Source: Candidatus Providencia siddallii (GTDB lineage Bacteria; Pseudomonadota; Gammaproteobacteria; Enterobacterales; Enterobacteriaceae). From it: a DNA stretch of 64,000 nucleotides. The DNA is taken from assembly GCA_001457715.1 (NCBI GenBank), contig CVRF01000003.1:248001-312000 (forward strand), given 5' to 3'. Shown piece after piece: positions 44,198-55,340 of this stretch; position 1 is the first letter of the stretch; each line of letters starts with the position of its first letter. The position numbers were made by a program, and so were the translations under genes. The notes under the pieces are model-generated. The model saw nothing but the letters and a program-made list of their open reading frames with translations. It was not told where the DNA came from and did no database searches.

Positions 44198-45205
44198 TCA
44201 TAAATTTTCATTTTTTATTGGACGCTCAAATAAATCTCGTACTGCATCTAATATTTTTTTTTTACAATACAAAATTTTATAAATTTGTTCTGTAATCGGC
44301 ATTTCAATATTGTTATTTTTTGCAAGTTGATACACTTCTTTAGTATTTTTATAGCCTTCTACAACTTGTCCTATTTTTTTTTCTGCTTCAGTAGCAGGTA
44401 TACCTATTCCTAACATTAAACCAAAACGTCTATTTCTAGATTGATTATTTGTACAGCTTAATACTAAATCACCTATCCCAGACATTCCTATAAATGATGA
44501 TAAATCAGCTCCTAAAGCAATACCAAGACGACTCATTTCAGCTAATCCACGAGTAATTAAAGCAGCACGAGCGTTTGCTCCAAAACCCATTCCATCTGAA
44601 ATACCAGAACCTATAGCTATTACGTTTTTAACAGCGCCGCCAAGTTGTATACCAATCATATCAGAATTCTTATAAACACGAAAATTTTTACAACAATAAA
44701 ATATTTCCTGCAGATCATTACAAAATTTATCATTATTTGATGCAATAGAAATAGCAGTCGGCATCCCTTTCGCTAATTCTATCGCAAAAGTTGGACCTGA
44801 TAAAACAGCAAGAGGAACTTTATTCCCTAATATTTCACAAGCTACTTCTTGCAATAAACGCCCTGTATCTTTTTCTAACCCTTTTGTTGCCCAAATAACA
44901 CGTGAATCTTTTCTTAAATAAGGTTTAATATCTTTTAATACATCTCCAAAAACATTACTAGGAATAACAAGCAAAATATTTTTACTCATATTAACAGCAA
45001 TTTCTAAATCACTTTCAAGTAATAAATTTTTTGGAAATAAGATATTAGGCAAAAAAGTTTGATTACTCCTATCTTTTTCTAATTTACGTATACATGATGG
45101 ATTACGTCCCCATAACAATACTTTGTGTTTATTACGAGCTAATGTAATAGCTAAAGCAGTACCATAAGAACCAGCGCCAATTATTGTTATTGAAAAACTC
45201 TTCAT
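44198..45205 (-). CDS. gpsA: Glycerol-3-phosphate dehydrogenase [NAD(P)+]
   Basis: Makes sn-glycerol-3-phosphate for phospholipids. The 335 residues have the dinucleotide fold [12 protein letters not shown] (8-19), the catalytic lysine in [12 protein letters not shown], and GMSGIGDL. A run of ten A on the coding strand (codons near residue 317, YCKKKI) keeps the frame. secB, upstream of gpsA in E. coli, is absent. PlsC at 57525 acts later in the same pathway. Confidence 0.97.
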   Translation of the reverse strand: MKSFSITIIGAGSYGTALAITLARNKHKVLLWGRNPSCIRKLEKDRSNQTFLPNILFPKNLLLESDLEIAVNMSKNILLVIPSNVFGDVLKDIKPYLRKDSRVIWATKGLEKDTGRLLQEVACEILGNKVPLAVLSGPTFAIELAKGMPTAISIASNNDKFCNDLQEIFYCCKNFRVYKNSDMIGIQLGGAVKNVIAIGSGISDGMGFGANARAALITRGLAEMSRLGIALGADLSSFIGMSGIGDLVLSCTNNQSRNRRFGLMLGIGIPATEAEKKIGQVVEGYKNTKEVYQLAKNNNIEMPITEQIYKILYCKKKILDAVRDLFERPIKNENL

Positions 45206-46134
45206 GAATAATCCTGTATTTCTTAATTTCTACATGTTATTTATTTTTTTCTTATAAATGTATTAAAATCAGCATTAAAATAAAAATCACTTAGTATAAA
45301 TTTAATTATAAAAACTACAATAAATAATTAAAATAATAATTATTTTACAAATAAACAAAAACAAAATACATTAAAAATCAGATTTTAAATAATCAATTGT
45401 TCAACATAATCTCTATTTAAATAAAAATATTATTTTTTGCTATATACCATTTACAAAAAAATATTTTTATATATGATTATTAATATTGCTATAAAAATAT
45501 TTTTTATAATATTTAATTATAAAAAACTCAAATCTAATTTTTAATTACTATTCCACAAATATATTTTTTATATATTTATTATTTTAATAACTATAAAATA
45601 ATATTGATTCAAACAATTAACAAAAAATTTTATTTATAAAAATGATATTAATTTTATCTATAAAATAAATATATTATATATAATATATTTATTTTTTAAA
45701 AATACATAAAAATGATTTTTATGTATTTAGATGCCTAAACCAAAAAAAATATTAATACGTAAAATAACAATTACTTATATATTGATTATTAATTATAATA
45801 GTTTAAGAAAGATATAAAATTATAATATTTAAAATTTTTTAAATAATTTTAAAATTAATTACTTAAATTATTATATATATTTCTATTTATAGAATAAATA
45901 TTCTATAAATAGAAATATATATAATAATTTTATATTTTTATTAAAACAAATAAAATTTAATAGATTTAACCAAAAAATTTAAATTTTTAAAATAAAATTA
46001 ATTTTAAAAAATAATTAAAATATAAATATTTTAATATTATTAATAAATTAAATAAATAAAATTTTTAATTAAAAATAACAAAAATATGTAATCAATACAT
46101 ATTTTTTAAAAAATATTAATAAAATTATTTTTAA
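45206..46134. other. Spacer between tdh and gpsA
   Basis: E. coli has secB, grxC, yibN, gpmM, envC and yibQ in this position. I see a perfect 32-bp inverted repeat (45865-45930) and otherwise A/T drift. A weak resemblance to the SecB C-terminus near 45241-45300 was not convincing. Confidence 0.6.
45865..45930. repeat. Perfect 32-bp inverted repeat with 2-base loop
   Basis: The arm 45865-45896 is the exact reverse complement of 45899-45930, with AA between. It contains two short mixed segments (TTTCTATTTATAGAATA and complement) that make it more than simple AT repeat. It lies 205 bp beyond the tdh stop; no long U-run follows on either strand. Confidence 0.9.
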
Positions 46135-47160
46135 CTAATCCCATTTTAATATAACTTTTCCTGATAAACCTGAACTCATTACATCAAATCCTTTTTGAAA
46201 ATCATCGATAAAAAATTCATGTGTAATTACTTTAGACAAATCAACACCTAATTGAATTAAAGCAGACACTTTATACCAAGTTTCAAACATTCTTCGTCCA
46301 TATAAACATTTTATTGAAATTCCTTTAAATATCGCTTGATTCCAATCCATTAAAACAGATGATTTAGGAATTCCAAGTGATGCTATACATCCACCGTGAC
46401 TAATATGATTTAACATCATTTTAAATGCTTCAGAAGAACCTGAAACCTCAAGCACAACACCAAACCCATCTTTTAATCCTAATCTATCAATTAGATTTAA
46501 AATATTTTCACACGAAACATTAATTGTTTCTGAAATACCGTTTTTTTTTGCTAATTCAAGTCGATAATTATTAATATCCGCAATAACAACATTCCTTGCC
46601 CCAACACGTCTACAAACTATAGCAGACATAATCCCAATAGGACCAGCTCCTAAAATCAACACATCCTCTCCTGTTAAATCAAAAGAAAGTGCTGCATTAA
46701 CTGCGTTACCAAAAGGATCAAAAATCGTTGCTATTTCGTCTGAAATATTTTCAGGTATTTTAAATACATTAAAAGCAGGAATCACCAAAAATTCAGCAAA
46801 ACAACCAGGTCTATTAATACCGACGCTTATAGTATTCTTACAAAGATTAAAACGACCAGCTCTACAATTACGACAATTCCAACAAATTATATGTCCCTCT
46901 CCGGAAACACGATCACCAATTTTATAGTTTTTAACTTCATCTCCAATTTCAACAATCTCTCCAACATATTCATGACCAATAACAATTGGAACAGAAATAG
47001 TTTTTTGAGCCCATTCATCCCAATTATAAATATGTATATCTGTACCACATATTGCTGTCTTTGAGATTTTAATCATTACATCATTACGCCCAACTTTAGG
47101 TTTAGGCGATTTAGTCATCCATATACCAGGTTTTGATTTTAATTTAGATAAAACTTTCAT
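46135..47160 (-). CDS. tdh: L-threonine 3-dehydrogenase
   Basis: A zinc-dependent medium-chain dehydrogenase oxidising threonine to 2-amino-3-ketobutyrate. Starting at 47160 gives 341 residues, exactly the E. coli length, beginning MKVLSKLK; catalytic C38 ([15 protein letters not shown]) and H63 (IGHEYVGE) fall at their E. coli numbers. AAAGG lies 6 nt before this ATG; a longer frame upstream overlaps kbl and has no homology. The structural zinc cysteines [15 protein letters not shown] are present. With Kbl it turns threonine into glycine and acetyl-CoA. Confidence 0.97.
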   Translation of the reverse strand: MKVLSKLKSKPGIWMTKSPKPKVGRNDVMIKISKTAICGTDIHIYNWDEWAQKTISVPIVIGHEYVGEIVEIGDEVKNYKIGDRVSGEGHIICWNCRNCRAGRFNLCKNTISVGINRPGCFAEFLVIPAFNVFKIPENISDEIATIFDPFGNAVNAALSFDLTGEDVLILGAGPIGIMSAIVCRRVGARNVVIADINNYRLELAKKNGISETINVSCENILNLIDRLGLKDGFGVVLEVSGSSEAFKMMLNHISHGGCIASLGIPKSSVLMDWNQAIFKGISIKCLYGRRMFETWYKVSALIQLGVDLSKVITHEFFIDDFQKGFDVMSSGLSGKVILKWD

Positions 47161-47170
47161 AAATAACCTT

Positions 47171-48367
47171 TTAGTTAATAATTTTAAGTTTTTTACCAAT
47201 TTTAGTAAATACATCAACAATTTTTATAATTTGACTTTCAGTATGTAAAACAGATATTTGTGTACGAATCCGTGGTTTATCTTTTGTTACAACTGGATAA
47301 AAAAAACCTACAACATAAATTCCTTCTTTAAATGATTCATCAACAAACTTTCTAACAAGATAAGAATCTCTTAATATTATAGGTATAATTGCATGGTTAG
47401 CTCCGGATAAAGTAAACCCAGCTAATAGAAGCTTTTCTTTAAAAAAATTGCTTTTATATAATAATTTTTTACGTAAATCATCACGTTCTATAACAATATC
47501 AAGTGCCTTTATAGAAGCACTTGCAATTGCTGGTGTTAATGAGTTTGAAAATAAATAAGGACGAGAATTTTGACGTAATAATTCAATTACACTTCTTCTT
47601 GCAGCTACATAACCACCTGATGCACCTCCAATAGCTTTACCTAAAGTTCCAGTAATAATATCAATTTTTCCCATAACATTACAGAATTCATGGCTACCTC
47701 TACCTTTTTCACCAATGATACCTACAGCATGAGAGTCATCAACCATAACTAAAGCCTTATATTCATTTGCCAACTTACAAATACCTTGTAGATTTGCTAT
47801 TAAACCATCCATAGAAGTAACACCGTCTACAGCAATTATAATATAACGAGTTCCAGATAACCTTGCTTCATTTAATTTTTCTTTTAAAGAATCCATATTA
47901 TTATTAATAAATCGATAACATTTAGCTTTACATAAACGAATTCCATCAATTATCGATGCATGATTTAGCGAATCTGAAATAATAGAATCTTCAGCTCCAA
48001 ATAATGGTTCAAATAATCCAGTATTTGCATCAAAACAAGAAGAATAAAGAATTGCATCCTCCATCCCTAAAAAATCTGCTAATTTGTTCTCAAGTAATTT
48101 ATGACTTATTTGTGTTCCACAAATAAAACGTACTGATGCCATACCAAAACCGTAATTATCCATTGCATCTTTTGCAGATGCAATTAAAGATTTATCATTA
48201 GCTAATCCTAAATAATTATTAGAACATAAATTAATAACATGTTGCCCATTGTTAGTTATAATATCAGAACCTTGTGGTGTAACAATAATACACTCTTTCT
48301 TAAATAAACAATTATTTTTAATTTTCTCTAAATTATTTTCAATATTTTGATAGAATTGATATAACAT
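47171..48367 (-). CDS. kbl: 2-amino-3-ketobutyrate coenzyme A ligase
   Basis: A PLP alpha-oxoamine synthase splitting 2-amino-3-ketobutyrate with CoA into glycine and acetyl-CoA. The 398 residues equal E. coli Kbl; the PLP lysine is K244 in [12 protein letters not shown], and [10 protein letters not shown] is at 210-219. It is separated from tdh by 10 bp; the E. coli operon order kbl-tdh is kept. It is related to BioF in this window but clearly the Kbl branch by length and flanking motifs. Confidence 0.97.
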   Translation of the reverse strand: MLYQFYQNIENNLEKIKNNCLFKKECIIVTPQGSDIITNNGQHVINLCSNNYLGLANDKSLIASAKDAMDNYGFGMASVRFICGTQISHKLLENKLADFLGMEDAILYSSCFDANTGLFEPLFGAEDSIISDSLNHASIIDGIRLCKAKCYRFINNNMDSLKEKLNEARLSGTRYIIIAVDGVTSMDGLIANLQGICKLANEYKALVMVDDSHAVGIIGEKGRGSHEFCNVMGKIDIITGTLGKAIGGASGGYVAARRSVIELLRQNSRPYLFSNSLTPAIASASIKALDIVIERDDLRKKLLYKSNFFKEKLLLAGFTLSGANHAIIPIILRDSYLVRKFVDESFKEGIYVVGFFYPVVTKDKPRIRTQISVLHTESQIIKIVDVFTKIGKKLKIIN

Positions 48368-48828
48368 AATCTTTCCTAATTATATATTTAATAAAATTAT
48401 CGCTATAAAAACTAAAATTTTAATAAATTCAATTTAACTAAATAATAATTATAAAAAAATATTTTATATTTATAAAATAAAAAATATTTTTACTTTTATT
48501 TACTTTAAACATATTTATATAATATGTTTATTATATATAATATATTTGATTTAAAATGATATATCAATTAAAAAATATATTTTAAATTATTTTATTAATA
48601 AATATAAATATATTAATATATTTATAAATATAAGATATTGCAAGCATTAATGTTTTAGATAAGTTAAACACAAAATTTTTAATGTAAAAACAAAATAACT
48701 AAGCCTGTTATAATCTATATTTTAACAAATCGCTATTAATATAATTAATATAATTATATTATATTAATATATAGTAATATATTATATAATAAAGTTAATT
48801 TTTAAACTTTTTAAGGATTATTTATAAA
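48368..48828. other. Divergent promoter region between kbl and hldD
   Basis: These 461 bp separate kbl (minus) from hldD (plus) and so must hold two promoters. The only strong signal is the extended -10 listed separately; the rest is A/T. Confidence 0.5.
48706..48714 (+). promoter_or_regulatory. Extended -10 element upstream of hldD
   Basis: TGTTATAAT gives a perfect TATAAT (48709-48714) with the TG extension, 115 bp before the hldD ATG and within the least A/T-rich part of the gap (AAGCCTG). No good -35 at the right distance is seen, which the extended -10 can compensate. Confidence 0.4.
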
Positions 48829-49767
48829 ATGATAGTAGTTACTGGAGGAGCTGGTTTTATTGGTAGTAATATTGTTAAAGCTTTAAATTCAATAGGTCGT
48901 ACAGATATTTTAGTTGTAGATAATTTAAAAGATGGAACCAAATTCATTAATTTAGCTAATTTATGTATTAGTGATTATTTAAGCAAAGAAGATTTTATTA
49001 CCAAAATTATCACAAATAATTATTTTTTTGATATAGATGTAATATTTCACGAAGGAGCTTGTTCATTAACAACAGAGTGGAATGGAAAATACATAATGAG
49101 TAATAATTATGAATATTCTAAAATATTAGTTCTATATTGTGTTAAGCATAAAATTCCATTTTTATATGCTTCATCAGCTTCTGTGTATGGCAAACGTAAC
49201 TATAATTTTATTGAAGAACGAGAATTCGAAAAACCATTAAATATATACAGTTTTTCTAAATTTCAATTCGATCAATATATACGCAATATTATTTTTTTAA
49301 AAAATAACTCACAAGTATGTGGACTACGTTATTTTAACGTTTATGGACCAAATGAAAAACATAAAAAAAATATGTCTAGTATTATTTACCAATTTAACGA
49401 GCAAATTAATAAAGAAAACAAACAAAAATTATTTAAAGGCAGTAATGAATTCTATCGAGATTTTATTTATATTGATGATATCATTAATATAAATTTATGG
49501 TTTTGGGAAAAAAATATTTCTGGAATTTTTAATTGCGGTACTGGTTGTTCAGTATCTTTTAAAGATATTGCTGACACAATCGCAAATTTTTATAAAAATA
49601 AAAACACAGATATTGAATATATAGATTTTCCTAAAAAATTAACAGAATACTATCAAAATTTTACACAAGCTGATTTAACAAAATTACGAAATGCTGGATA
49701 TAAAAAAAAATTTAAAAATATTACAGAAGGTATTACAGAATATTTGAATATATTAAATAACACATAA
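48829..49767 (+). CDS. hldD: ADP-glycero-manno-heptose 6-epimerase HldD
   Basis: The last step of ADP-heptose synthesis for the lipopolysaccharide inner core. The 312 residues show the SDR motif TGGAGFIG at 5-12 and the catalytic Y140 and K144 (YSFSK) at the E. coli positions, plus [16 protein letters not shown] lies upstream. In E. coli hldD-waaF-waaC are adjacent; here waaC follows after 55 bp, so waaF has been deleted. Confidence 0.97.
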   Translation: MIVVTGGAGFIGSNIVKALNSIGRTDILVVDNLKDGTKFINLANLCISDYLSKEDFITKIITNNYFFDIDVIFHEGACSLTTEWNGKYIMSNNYEYSKILVLYCVKHKIPFLYASSASVYGKRNYNFIEEREFEKPLNIYSFSKFQFDQYIRNIIFLKNNSQVCGLRYFNVYGPNEKHKKNMSSIIYQFNEQINKENKQKLFKGSNEFYRDFIYIDDIININLWFWEKNISGIFNCGTGCSVSFKDIADTIANFYKNKNTDIEYIDFPKKLTEYYQNFTQADLTKLRNAGYKKKFKNITEGITEYLNILNNT

Positions 49768-49822
49768 TTATTCTTTATTAAAAATAACTAATTAATATAT
49801 CACTCAATTTTATAATTGAATA

Positions 49823-50785
49823 ATGAAGATTTTACTAATAAAAACATCATCAATAGGAGATATTTTACATTCTTTCCCAGCATTAACAGATGCAAAACAA
49901 GTTATTCCAAATATAAAATTTGACTGGGTAATAGAAGAAAATTTTTCTCAAATCCCATTTTGGCATAAAGCAGTAAATCGTATAATTACAACAGGAATAA
50001 GAAGATGGCGTAAAAATTGGTTTTCTAAACAAACAAAAATAGAACGAACATTATTTATTCAAAAATTACAATCGGAAAATTATAATGCTATTATAGATGC
50101 ACAAGGATTATTTAAAAGTGCGTTTTTTATAACTCGTCTAGCAAGAGGTTGTAAACATGGATATAATTACTACAGTATACGTGAAAGGTTTGCAAGTTTT
50201 TTTTATGATCAAAAATATTTTATTAGTAAACAACAACATGCAATAGAAAGAATTCGTCAATTATTCGCTAAAAGCATTGGATATCAATATCAACCAACTA
50301 AAGCTCAGTATGATATAAATCATATTTTTTTTCAATCAGTCACTAAAAATATATATCCTTATATTATTTTTTTACATTCAACAACGAGAACCAATAAACA
50401 TTGGCCTGAATTTCGTTGGAAAGAATTAATCTCTAAAATAATTAAAATAAAAATTAAAATAAAATTGCCTTGGGTTACTAATTCAGAACAACAAAGAGCA
50501 TTACGATTAGCAAATAATTTTAATTTTATAGAAGTTTTACCAAAATTAACATTAACAGAAATAGGTAAAGAAATTATTAACGCAAAAGCAATAGTATCTG
50601 TAGATACAGGGTTAAGTCATTTAGCTTCAGCATTAAATAAACCAAATATTACACTTTATGGACCAACAAAACCAGATTTAATTGGTAGATATGGAGAAAA
50701 ACAATATTTTATAAAATCAACAAATAATAAAATGATAAACATTAAAAGTGATGATGTTTATCAACAACTAATTAAATATATATAA
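49823..50785 (+). CDS. waaC: Lipopolysaccharide heptosyltransferase I
   Basis: Adds the first heptose to Kdo2-lipid A. The 320 residues match E. coli WaaC (319). KTSSIGDILHSFPALTDA at the N-terminus, IDAQGLFKSA, and the donor-site segment VSVDTGLSHLASALNKPNITLYGPT are conserved. ADP-heptose comes from HldE and HldD, and the acceptor from WaaA, all in this window. Confidence 0.95.
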   Translation: MKILLIKTSSIGDILHSFPALTDAKQVIPNIKFDWVIEENFSQIPFWHKAVNRIITTGIRRWRKNWFSKQTKIERTLFIQKLQSENYNAIIDAQGLFKSAFFITRLARGCKHGYNYYSIRERFASFFYDQKYFISKQQHAIERIRQLFAKSIGYQYQPTKAQYDINHIFFQSVTKNIYPYIIFLHSTTRTNKHWPEFRWKELISKIIKIKIKIKLPWVTNSEQQRALRLANNFNFIEVLPKLTLTEIGKEIINAKAIVSVDTGLSHLASALNKPNITLYGPTKPDLIGRYGEKQYFIKSTNNKMINIKSDDVYQQLIKYI

Positions 50786-51014
50786 CAAAAATAAATTATA
50801 AAAATTAACACATATATTGAATGTTTTACATATTATACATTCTCTAAAAAATATTTAATTTTAAAATAAAATATTTTATAAAACTACATCAATAATTTAA
50901 ACAATCTTTATTTTTTAAACTACCAGTTAAAACACAACAATACTTGTATAAATATTATTTTATCAAAATTTTAATACAAATTTGCTGTTAAATATAAATC
51001 CATTAATTTATGTT

Positions 51015-52283
51015 TTACAACAGATATGGATGTAATAGCTTTAATATTTTAGAAGACACACCTTGATTCTCATGTAAAACTTTAGCAGCACATTTTCCGT
51101 GATGCACACGTAAAGATTTATTGGATAATAAATTAATCATAATATTAAGCATCGATTTCCAATCTTTTACTAAAATTAACCCATCGTATTTTATTAATTT
51201 TTCACAAATATTTTTAAAATTATATATATATGGACCCATTATTATTGGTAATGAATGTGCCGCGGGTTCAAGAGGATTATGACCACCTATTTTAACTAAA
51301 CTTCCACCAACAAAAGCAATATCTGCGATTCCATATAACAACATTAATTCATTAATCGAATCTCCGATTAAAACATGAATATCAGCAGTTGGTATTTTAT
51401 TAGTGCTACGTAAAACAAATTTTAACATTTTTTTTTGTGTTAATTCTTTAACTTTATCAAAACGATCTGGATTACGAGGAACAAGGATTAATAATAAATC
51501 AGGAAAATTTTCTAATAATTTTTTATAAATATCTAAAATAATTATCTCTTCTCCTTCATGAGTACTAGCCGCAATCCACACATGTCGAGAAGAAGCTAAT
51601 TGATTTCGCAATTTAATACTTGAAGTAATTAATTCGTTAGTAATTGAAATATCAAATTTCACATTTTCTACTATTCTTAATTTAACAGGATTAAACCCTA
51701 ATCGAACAAAGCGCTCCCCATCTTCTTTAGACTGAGCAAAAATCATTGTTATTTTATATAATATATATTTTATAAAAATACTTATTTTTTGATATTTAGC
51801 TAAAGAATGCTCAGATAAACGAGCATTAATTATTATTATTGGTATTTTCTTTTGATATAATTGATTAATCATGTTTGGCCAAATTTCTTTTTCCACAAAA
51901 ATAACTAATTTAGGATTAAGTAAATTAATAAAACGCCGCATTGAACACTGCAAATCATAAGGTAAATAGACATGATTTACATGACTTCCAAAAATAGAAA
52001 ATACTAATTTTGATGATGATAATGTACTAGTAGTAATAGTAATAGGTAATAAAGGATAACAATCACGAAGTAACCGTACTAAATAAACAATAGCAAATGT
52101 TTCACCAATAGAAACAGAATGTATCAAAACTCCTTTAGAAACAACTTTTCCAAAACAAAATCCATAACGTTCTTTTATTCGCTTAAGATAATCAGGTGAT
52201 CTATAAGCACGTAATAACAACCTAAACCAAATAAATGGTTGAATAATATAAAAAATTAATTGATACAAAAACATTAATAACAT
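51015..52283 (-). CDS. waaA: 3-deoxy-D-manno-octulosonic acid transferase
   Basis: The membrane-anchored GT30 enzyme that places two Kdo residues on lipid IVA. The 422 residues (E. coli 425) show an N-terminal anchor, the catalytic glutamate E61 in HSVSIGET, and the donor-site motifs ASTHEGEE, GDSINELMLLYGIADIAFVGGS and GGHNPLEPA. It is convergent with waaC and divergent from coaD, so it has its own promoter in the 138-bp gap. Confidence 0.96.
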   Translation of the reverse strand: MLLMFLYQLIFYIIQPFIWFRLLLRAYRSPDYLKRIKERYGFCFGKVVSKGVLIHSVSIGETFAIVYLVRLLRDCYPLLPITITTSTLSSSKLVFSIFGSHVNHVYLPYDLQCSMRRFINLLNPKLVIFVEKEIWPNMINQLYQKKIPIIIINARLSEHSLAKYQKISIFIKYILYKITMIFAQSKEDGERFVRLGFNPVKLRIVENVKFDISITNELITSSIKLRNQLASSRHVWIAASTHEGEEIIILDIYKKLLENFPDLLLILVPRNPDRFDKVKELTQKKMLKFVLRSTNKIPTADIHVLIGDSINELMLLYGIADIAFVGGSLVKIGGHNPLEPAAHSLPIIMGPYIYNFKNICEKLIKYDGLILVKDWKSMLNIMINLLSNKSLRVHHGKCAAKVLHENQGVSSKILKLLHPYLL

Positions 52284-52421
52284 TATTTTATTTATTGAAA
52301 TTATATTTATTAAATACTATTAAACTTTTTTTACAAATTAGATTTTATAACAAATAATATTAACTATTAATACAAAATATTGATATAATAACTTTAACAG
52401 TAAAATATAAATGTTATTTTA

Positions 52422-52904
52422 ATGAACAAAAGCATTTATCCGGGAACATTTGACCCAATACATTACGGACATCTAGATATTTTATCTAGAGCATCTGCTA
52501 TTTTTACACAAGTTATAATGGCTGTTTCAAACAATCGATACAAAAAAACAATGTTTACAATTGATGAACGAATTGAACTAGCTAAAAAAACTACAATTCA
52601 CTTAAAAAATATAAAAGTTATAAGCTTTTCTAATTTAACAGCTACATTAGCTAAACAACAAAAAACTAATATTCTAATACGCGGAGTACGTTCAATTATT
52701 GATTTTGAATACGAAAAACAAATTGCTAATATAAATCACTCCATATCTCCTAAACTAGAAACATTATTTTTAATATCACAACAAAATTTATCTTTTATTT
52801 CTTCATCATTAATTAAAAATATAGCATTATATAATGGTGATATTTCAACTTTTTTACCAAAAGTTGTTCATAAAGCTATTTTAAAAAAAATTAAAAATAT
52901 TTGA
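52422..52904 (+). CDS. coaD: Phosphopantetheine adenylyltransferase CoaD
   Basis: The penultimate step of coenzyme A synthesis. The 160 residues match the family length. GTFDPIHYGH (8-17) holds the HxGH nucleotidyltransferase motif, and ISSSLIKNIALYNGD is the second ATP-site motif. It pairs with coaBC at 53677. mutM, which follows in E. coli, is missing. Confidence 0.96.
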   Translation: MNKSIYPGTFDPIHYGHLDILSRASAIFTQVIMAVSNNRYKKTMFTIDERIELAKKTTIHLKNIKVISFSNLTATLAKQQKTNILIRGVRSIIDFEYEKQIANINHSISPKLETLFLISQQNLSFISSSLIKNIALYNGDISTFLPKVVHKAILKKIKNI

Positions 52905-53000
52905 TTTTTTTATATATTAATTTTTAATATAAATTTATTAAAAATTTTAATTTAAAATATTACAATTTAAATCTAAATAATAAAATTTAATTTCATAAAA

Positions 53001-53168
53001 TTATTTAATTTTTTCTTCTTTATATACAACATACTTACGTATAATTGGATCAAATTTTTTTAATTGCAATTTTTCTGTTATATTACGTTTATTTTTTGTG
53101 GTAGTATAATAATGACCAGTTTCTCCGGAAGAAACTAGTTTAATTTTTTCACGAGCACTCTTAGACAT
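53001..53168 (-). CDS. rpmG: Ribosomal protein bL33
   Basis: A 55-residue protein read by hand on the minus strand. It begins [14 protein letters not shown] and ends VVYKEEKIK, aligning end to end with E. coli L33 (55 residues), including [12 protein letters not shown] and LKKFDP. It lies 9 bp after rpmB in the conserved rpmB-rpmG pair. It has no cysteine zinc ligands, the same C-minus form as E. coli. Confidence 0.96.
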   Translation of the reverse strand: MSKSAREKIKLVSSGETGHYYTTTKNKRNITEKLQLKKFDPIIRKYVVYKEEKIK

Positions 53169-53177
53169 TTTAAATTC

Positions 53178-53399
53178 CTATGTAATAAAATTAGATAAAA
53201 CTGAATCAATACCTTTTTTATCAATTACCCTCATTCCTTTAGCAGATACACGTAATTTTATAAAACATTTTTTAGAATCAACCCAAAAACGATGATAATG
53301 TAAATTAGGCAAAAAACGACGTTTAGTTGCATTTAATGCGTGAGAACGATTATTCCCACTCATTGGTTTTATACCAGTTATTCTACAAACACGTGACAT
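53178..53399 (-). CDS. rpmB: Ribosomal protein bL28
   Basis: A 73-residue large-subunit protein beginning MSRVCRITG, with [18 protein letters not shown] and the C-terminal [16 protein letters not shown]. coli L28 has 78 residues. First gene of the rpmB-rpmG pair. radC, next in E. coli, is gone, so the promoter must lie in the 277-bp gap before coaBC. Confidence 0.96.
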   Translation of the reverse strand: MSRVCRITGIKPMSGNNRSHALNATKRRFLPNLHYHRFWVDSKKCFIKLRVSAKGMRVIDKKGIDSVLSNFIT

Positions 53400-53676
53400 A
53401 TTTTTTCTCCAAAATTATATATTTATTATAAATATTTTTTATTTCCAAAAAAAATATTTAACATTATTCATGTAAACATGATTTAATCATCAGTATAAGA
53501 TTTTTATCTTCTCAAAAAACTTTTATCTAAAAATTAAATTATAATAAAGTTATTTATAATATAACATATTAATTAAAAATATCAATTTTACTTAAAAATT
53601 TATTTATTTTTTATAGATATAAAAAAAATATTATTATATAATTGATATCAATTTAAAGAATAAATAAAAAATAATA

Positions 53677-54897
53677 ATGACAACACAAACTAACCACTCA
53701 TTATTAAAAAAACATATTTTACTTGGTATTAGTGGTAGCATTGCTGCATATAAAATCCCAGAATTAATTCGTCTTTTACGGAAAAAAGGTGCAGCTGTTC
53801 GCGTTATAATCACAAATACAGCGAAAAAATTTATTACTCCACTAACGTTACAAACAATATCTGGTAATACTGTTATAAGTAATTTAATAGATAATTCATC
53901 AAGTGATGAAATAAATCATATTAGCTTGGCTAAATGGGCTGATATAATCATTTTAGCACCAGCAACAGCAGACCTAATAGCTAGACTTGCTGCTGGAATA
54001 GCAAATGATTTTATTACAACTGTATGCCTTGCATCCACGTCTCCTGTTGCTGTAGCACCAACAATGAACAACCAAATGTATCATGCTACCGTTACACAAG
54101 ATAACTTAAAAAAATTAAAAAATCGTAAATATATTATTTGGGGACCAACATATGGAATCCAAGCATGTAATTCTATCGGATTAGGTAGAATGATAGAACC
54201 ATTAATAATGGTAGATTTAATAAATAATTATTTTAATTCTAAAAAAGATTTCAAAAATATTAAAATTTTAATTACAGCAGGCCCAACACGTGAAAACATA
54301 GATCCAATACGTTTTATTAGTAATTATAGTTCTGGATATATGGGATTCGCAATAGCAAAAGAAGCAATTAAACGTGGAGCAGAAGTTACATTAATCACAG
54401 GACCAGTTTATCTAAAAACACCATTTGGGGCTAATCGAATTAATATTACTAATTGTATGGATATGCATAAACAAGTACATAAAATAATTAATAAACAAAA
54501 TATATTTATTGGTTGTGCTGCAGTATCTGATTATCGATCTAAAACTATCTATAAACATAAAATAAAAAAAGAAAAAAATGAAATCAATATTTTTTTAATA
54601 AAAAATCCAGATATTATCTCAACTGTAGCTAATTTAAAAAAAAATCGTCCATACGTTGTAGGATTTGCAGCTGAAAGTGAAAATATAAAAAAATACGCAT
54701 ATGAAAAATTAAAACAAAAAAAACTGGATTTAATTTGTGCAAATGATATATCCATTCCTAATAATGGATTTAATTCCAAAAACAATAAATTATATTTATT
54801 TGATAAAAACAAAAGTATACAATTACCATATTGTGACAAAAATGAATTAAGCCATTATTTACTTAATGAAATAATTAAACGTTATGAAAAAAATTGA
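53677..54897 (+). CDS. coaBC: Phosphopantothenoylcysteine decarboxylase/synthetase CoaBC
   Basis: A bifunctional enzyme making 4'-phosphopantetheine from phosphopantothenate and cysteine. The CoaC half has H81 ([10 protein letters not shown]), PTMNNQMY and the catalytic cysteine in GIQACNSIG; the CoaB half begins near residue 190 ([16 protein letters not shown]) and has the synthetase lysine region in [13 protein letters not shown]. The 406 residues equal E. coli. Its end overlaps dut by 14 bp. Confidence 0.97.
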   Translation: MTTQTNHSLLKKHILLGISGSIAAYKIPELIRLLRKKGAAVRVIITNTAKKFITPLTLQTISGNTVISNLIDNSSSDEINHISLAKWADIIILAPATADLIARLAAGIANDFITTVCLASTSPVAVAPTMNNQMYHATVTQDNLKKLKNRKYIIWGPTYGIQACNSIGLGRMIEPLIMVDLINNYFNSKKDFKNIKILITAGPTRENIDPIRFISNYSSGYMGFAIAKEAIKRGAEVTLITGPVYLKTPFGANRINITNCMDMHKQVHKIINKQNIFIGCAAVSDYRSKTIYKHKIKKEKNEINIFLIKNPDIISTVANLKKNRPYVVGFAAESENIKKYAYEKLKQKKLDLICANDISIPNNGFNSKNNKLYLFDKNKSIQLPYCDKNELSHYLLNEIIKRYEKN

Positions 54898-55336
54898 TTT
54901 AAAAATTCTTGATGAATTCATCGGGAAAAAGATACCATTACCTAATTATTTTACAACCGGTTCAGCTGGTTTAGATTTATATGCTTGCATAAATAAATCA
55001 ATTAATTTAAAATCAAATCAAACAGAATTAATCCCTACTGGGATCTCGATCCATATAAATGATAAACAACTAGCAGCAATAATTTTACCTAGATCAGGAT
55101 TAGGCCATAATAATGGTATAATTTTAGGGAATTCAATTGGGCTAATTGATTCTGATTATCAAGGCCAATTAATGATATCATTATGGAACCGAAGTAAAAA
55201 ACAATTTACAATAAATCCAGGATCACGTGTAGCTCAATTAGTTTTTATCAATATAATTCAAATAGAATTCAATATTGTTAATAACTTTGAAACAACAAAA
55301 CGAGGAATTAAAGGATTTGGGCATTCAGGTTTTTAA
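54884..55336 (+). CDS. dut: dUTP diphosphatase
   Basis: Keeps dUTP low and supplies dUMP for thymidylate. All five trimeric dUTPase motifs are seen: [39 protein letters not shown] and the C-terminal [10 protein letters not shown]. The 150 residues match E. coli. It overlaps the end of coaBC. slmA, which follows in E. coli, is absent; pyrE is convergent, only 4 bp away. Confidence 0.97.
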   Translation: MKKIDLKILDEFIGKKIPLPNYFTTGSAGLDLYACINKSINLKSNQTELIPTGISIHINDKQLAAIILPRSGLGHNNGIILGNSIGLIDSDYQGQLMISLWNRSKKQFTINPGSRVAQLVFINIIQIEFNIVNNFETTKRGIKGFGHSGF

Positions 55337-55340
55337 CAAA

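Noticed and set aside
45241-45300. Possible SecB C-terminal remnant upstream of gpsA on the minus strand
   Set aside because: Only a handful of scattered identities and no supporting upstream segment; not distinguishable from chance.
47161-47220. N-terminal extension of tdh by 20 codons
   Set aside because: It overlaps kbl, has no homology, and the start at 47160 gives the exact family length with a good ribosome site.
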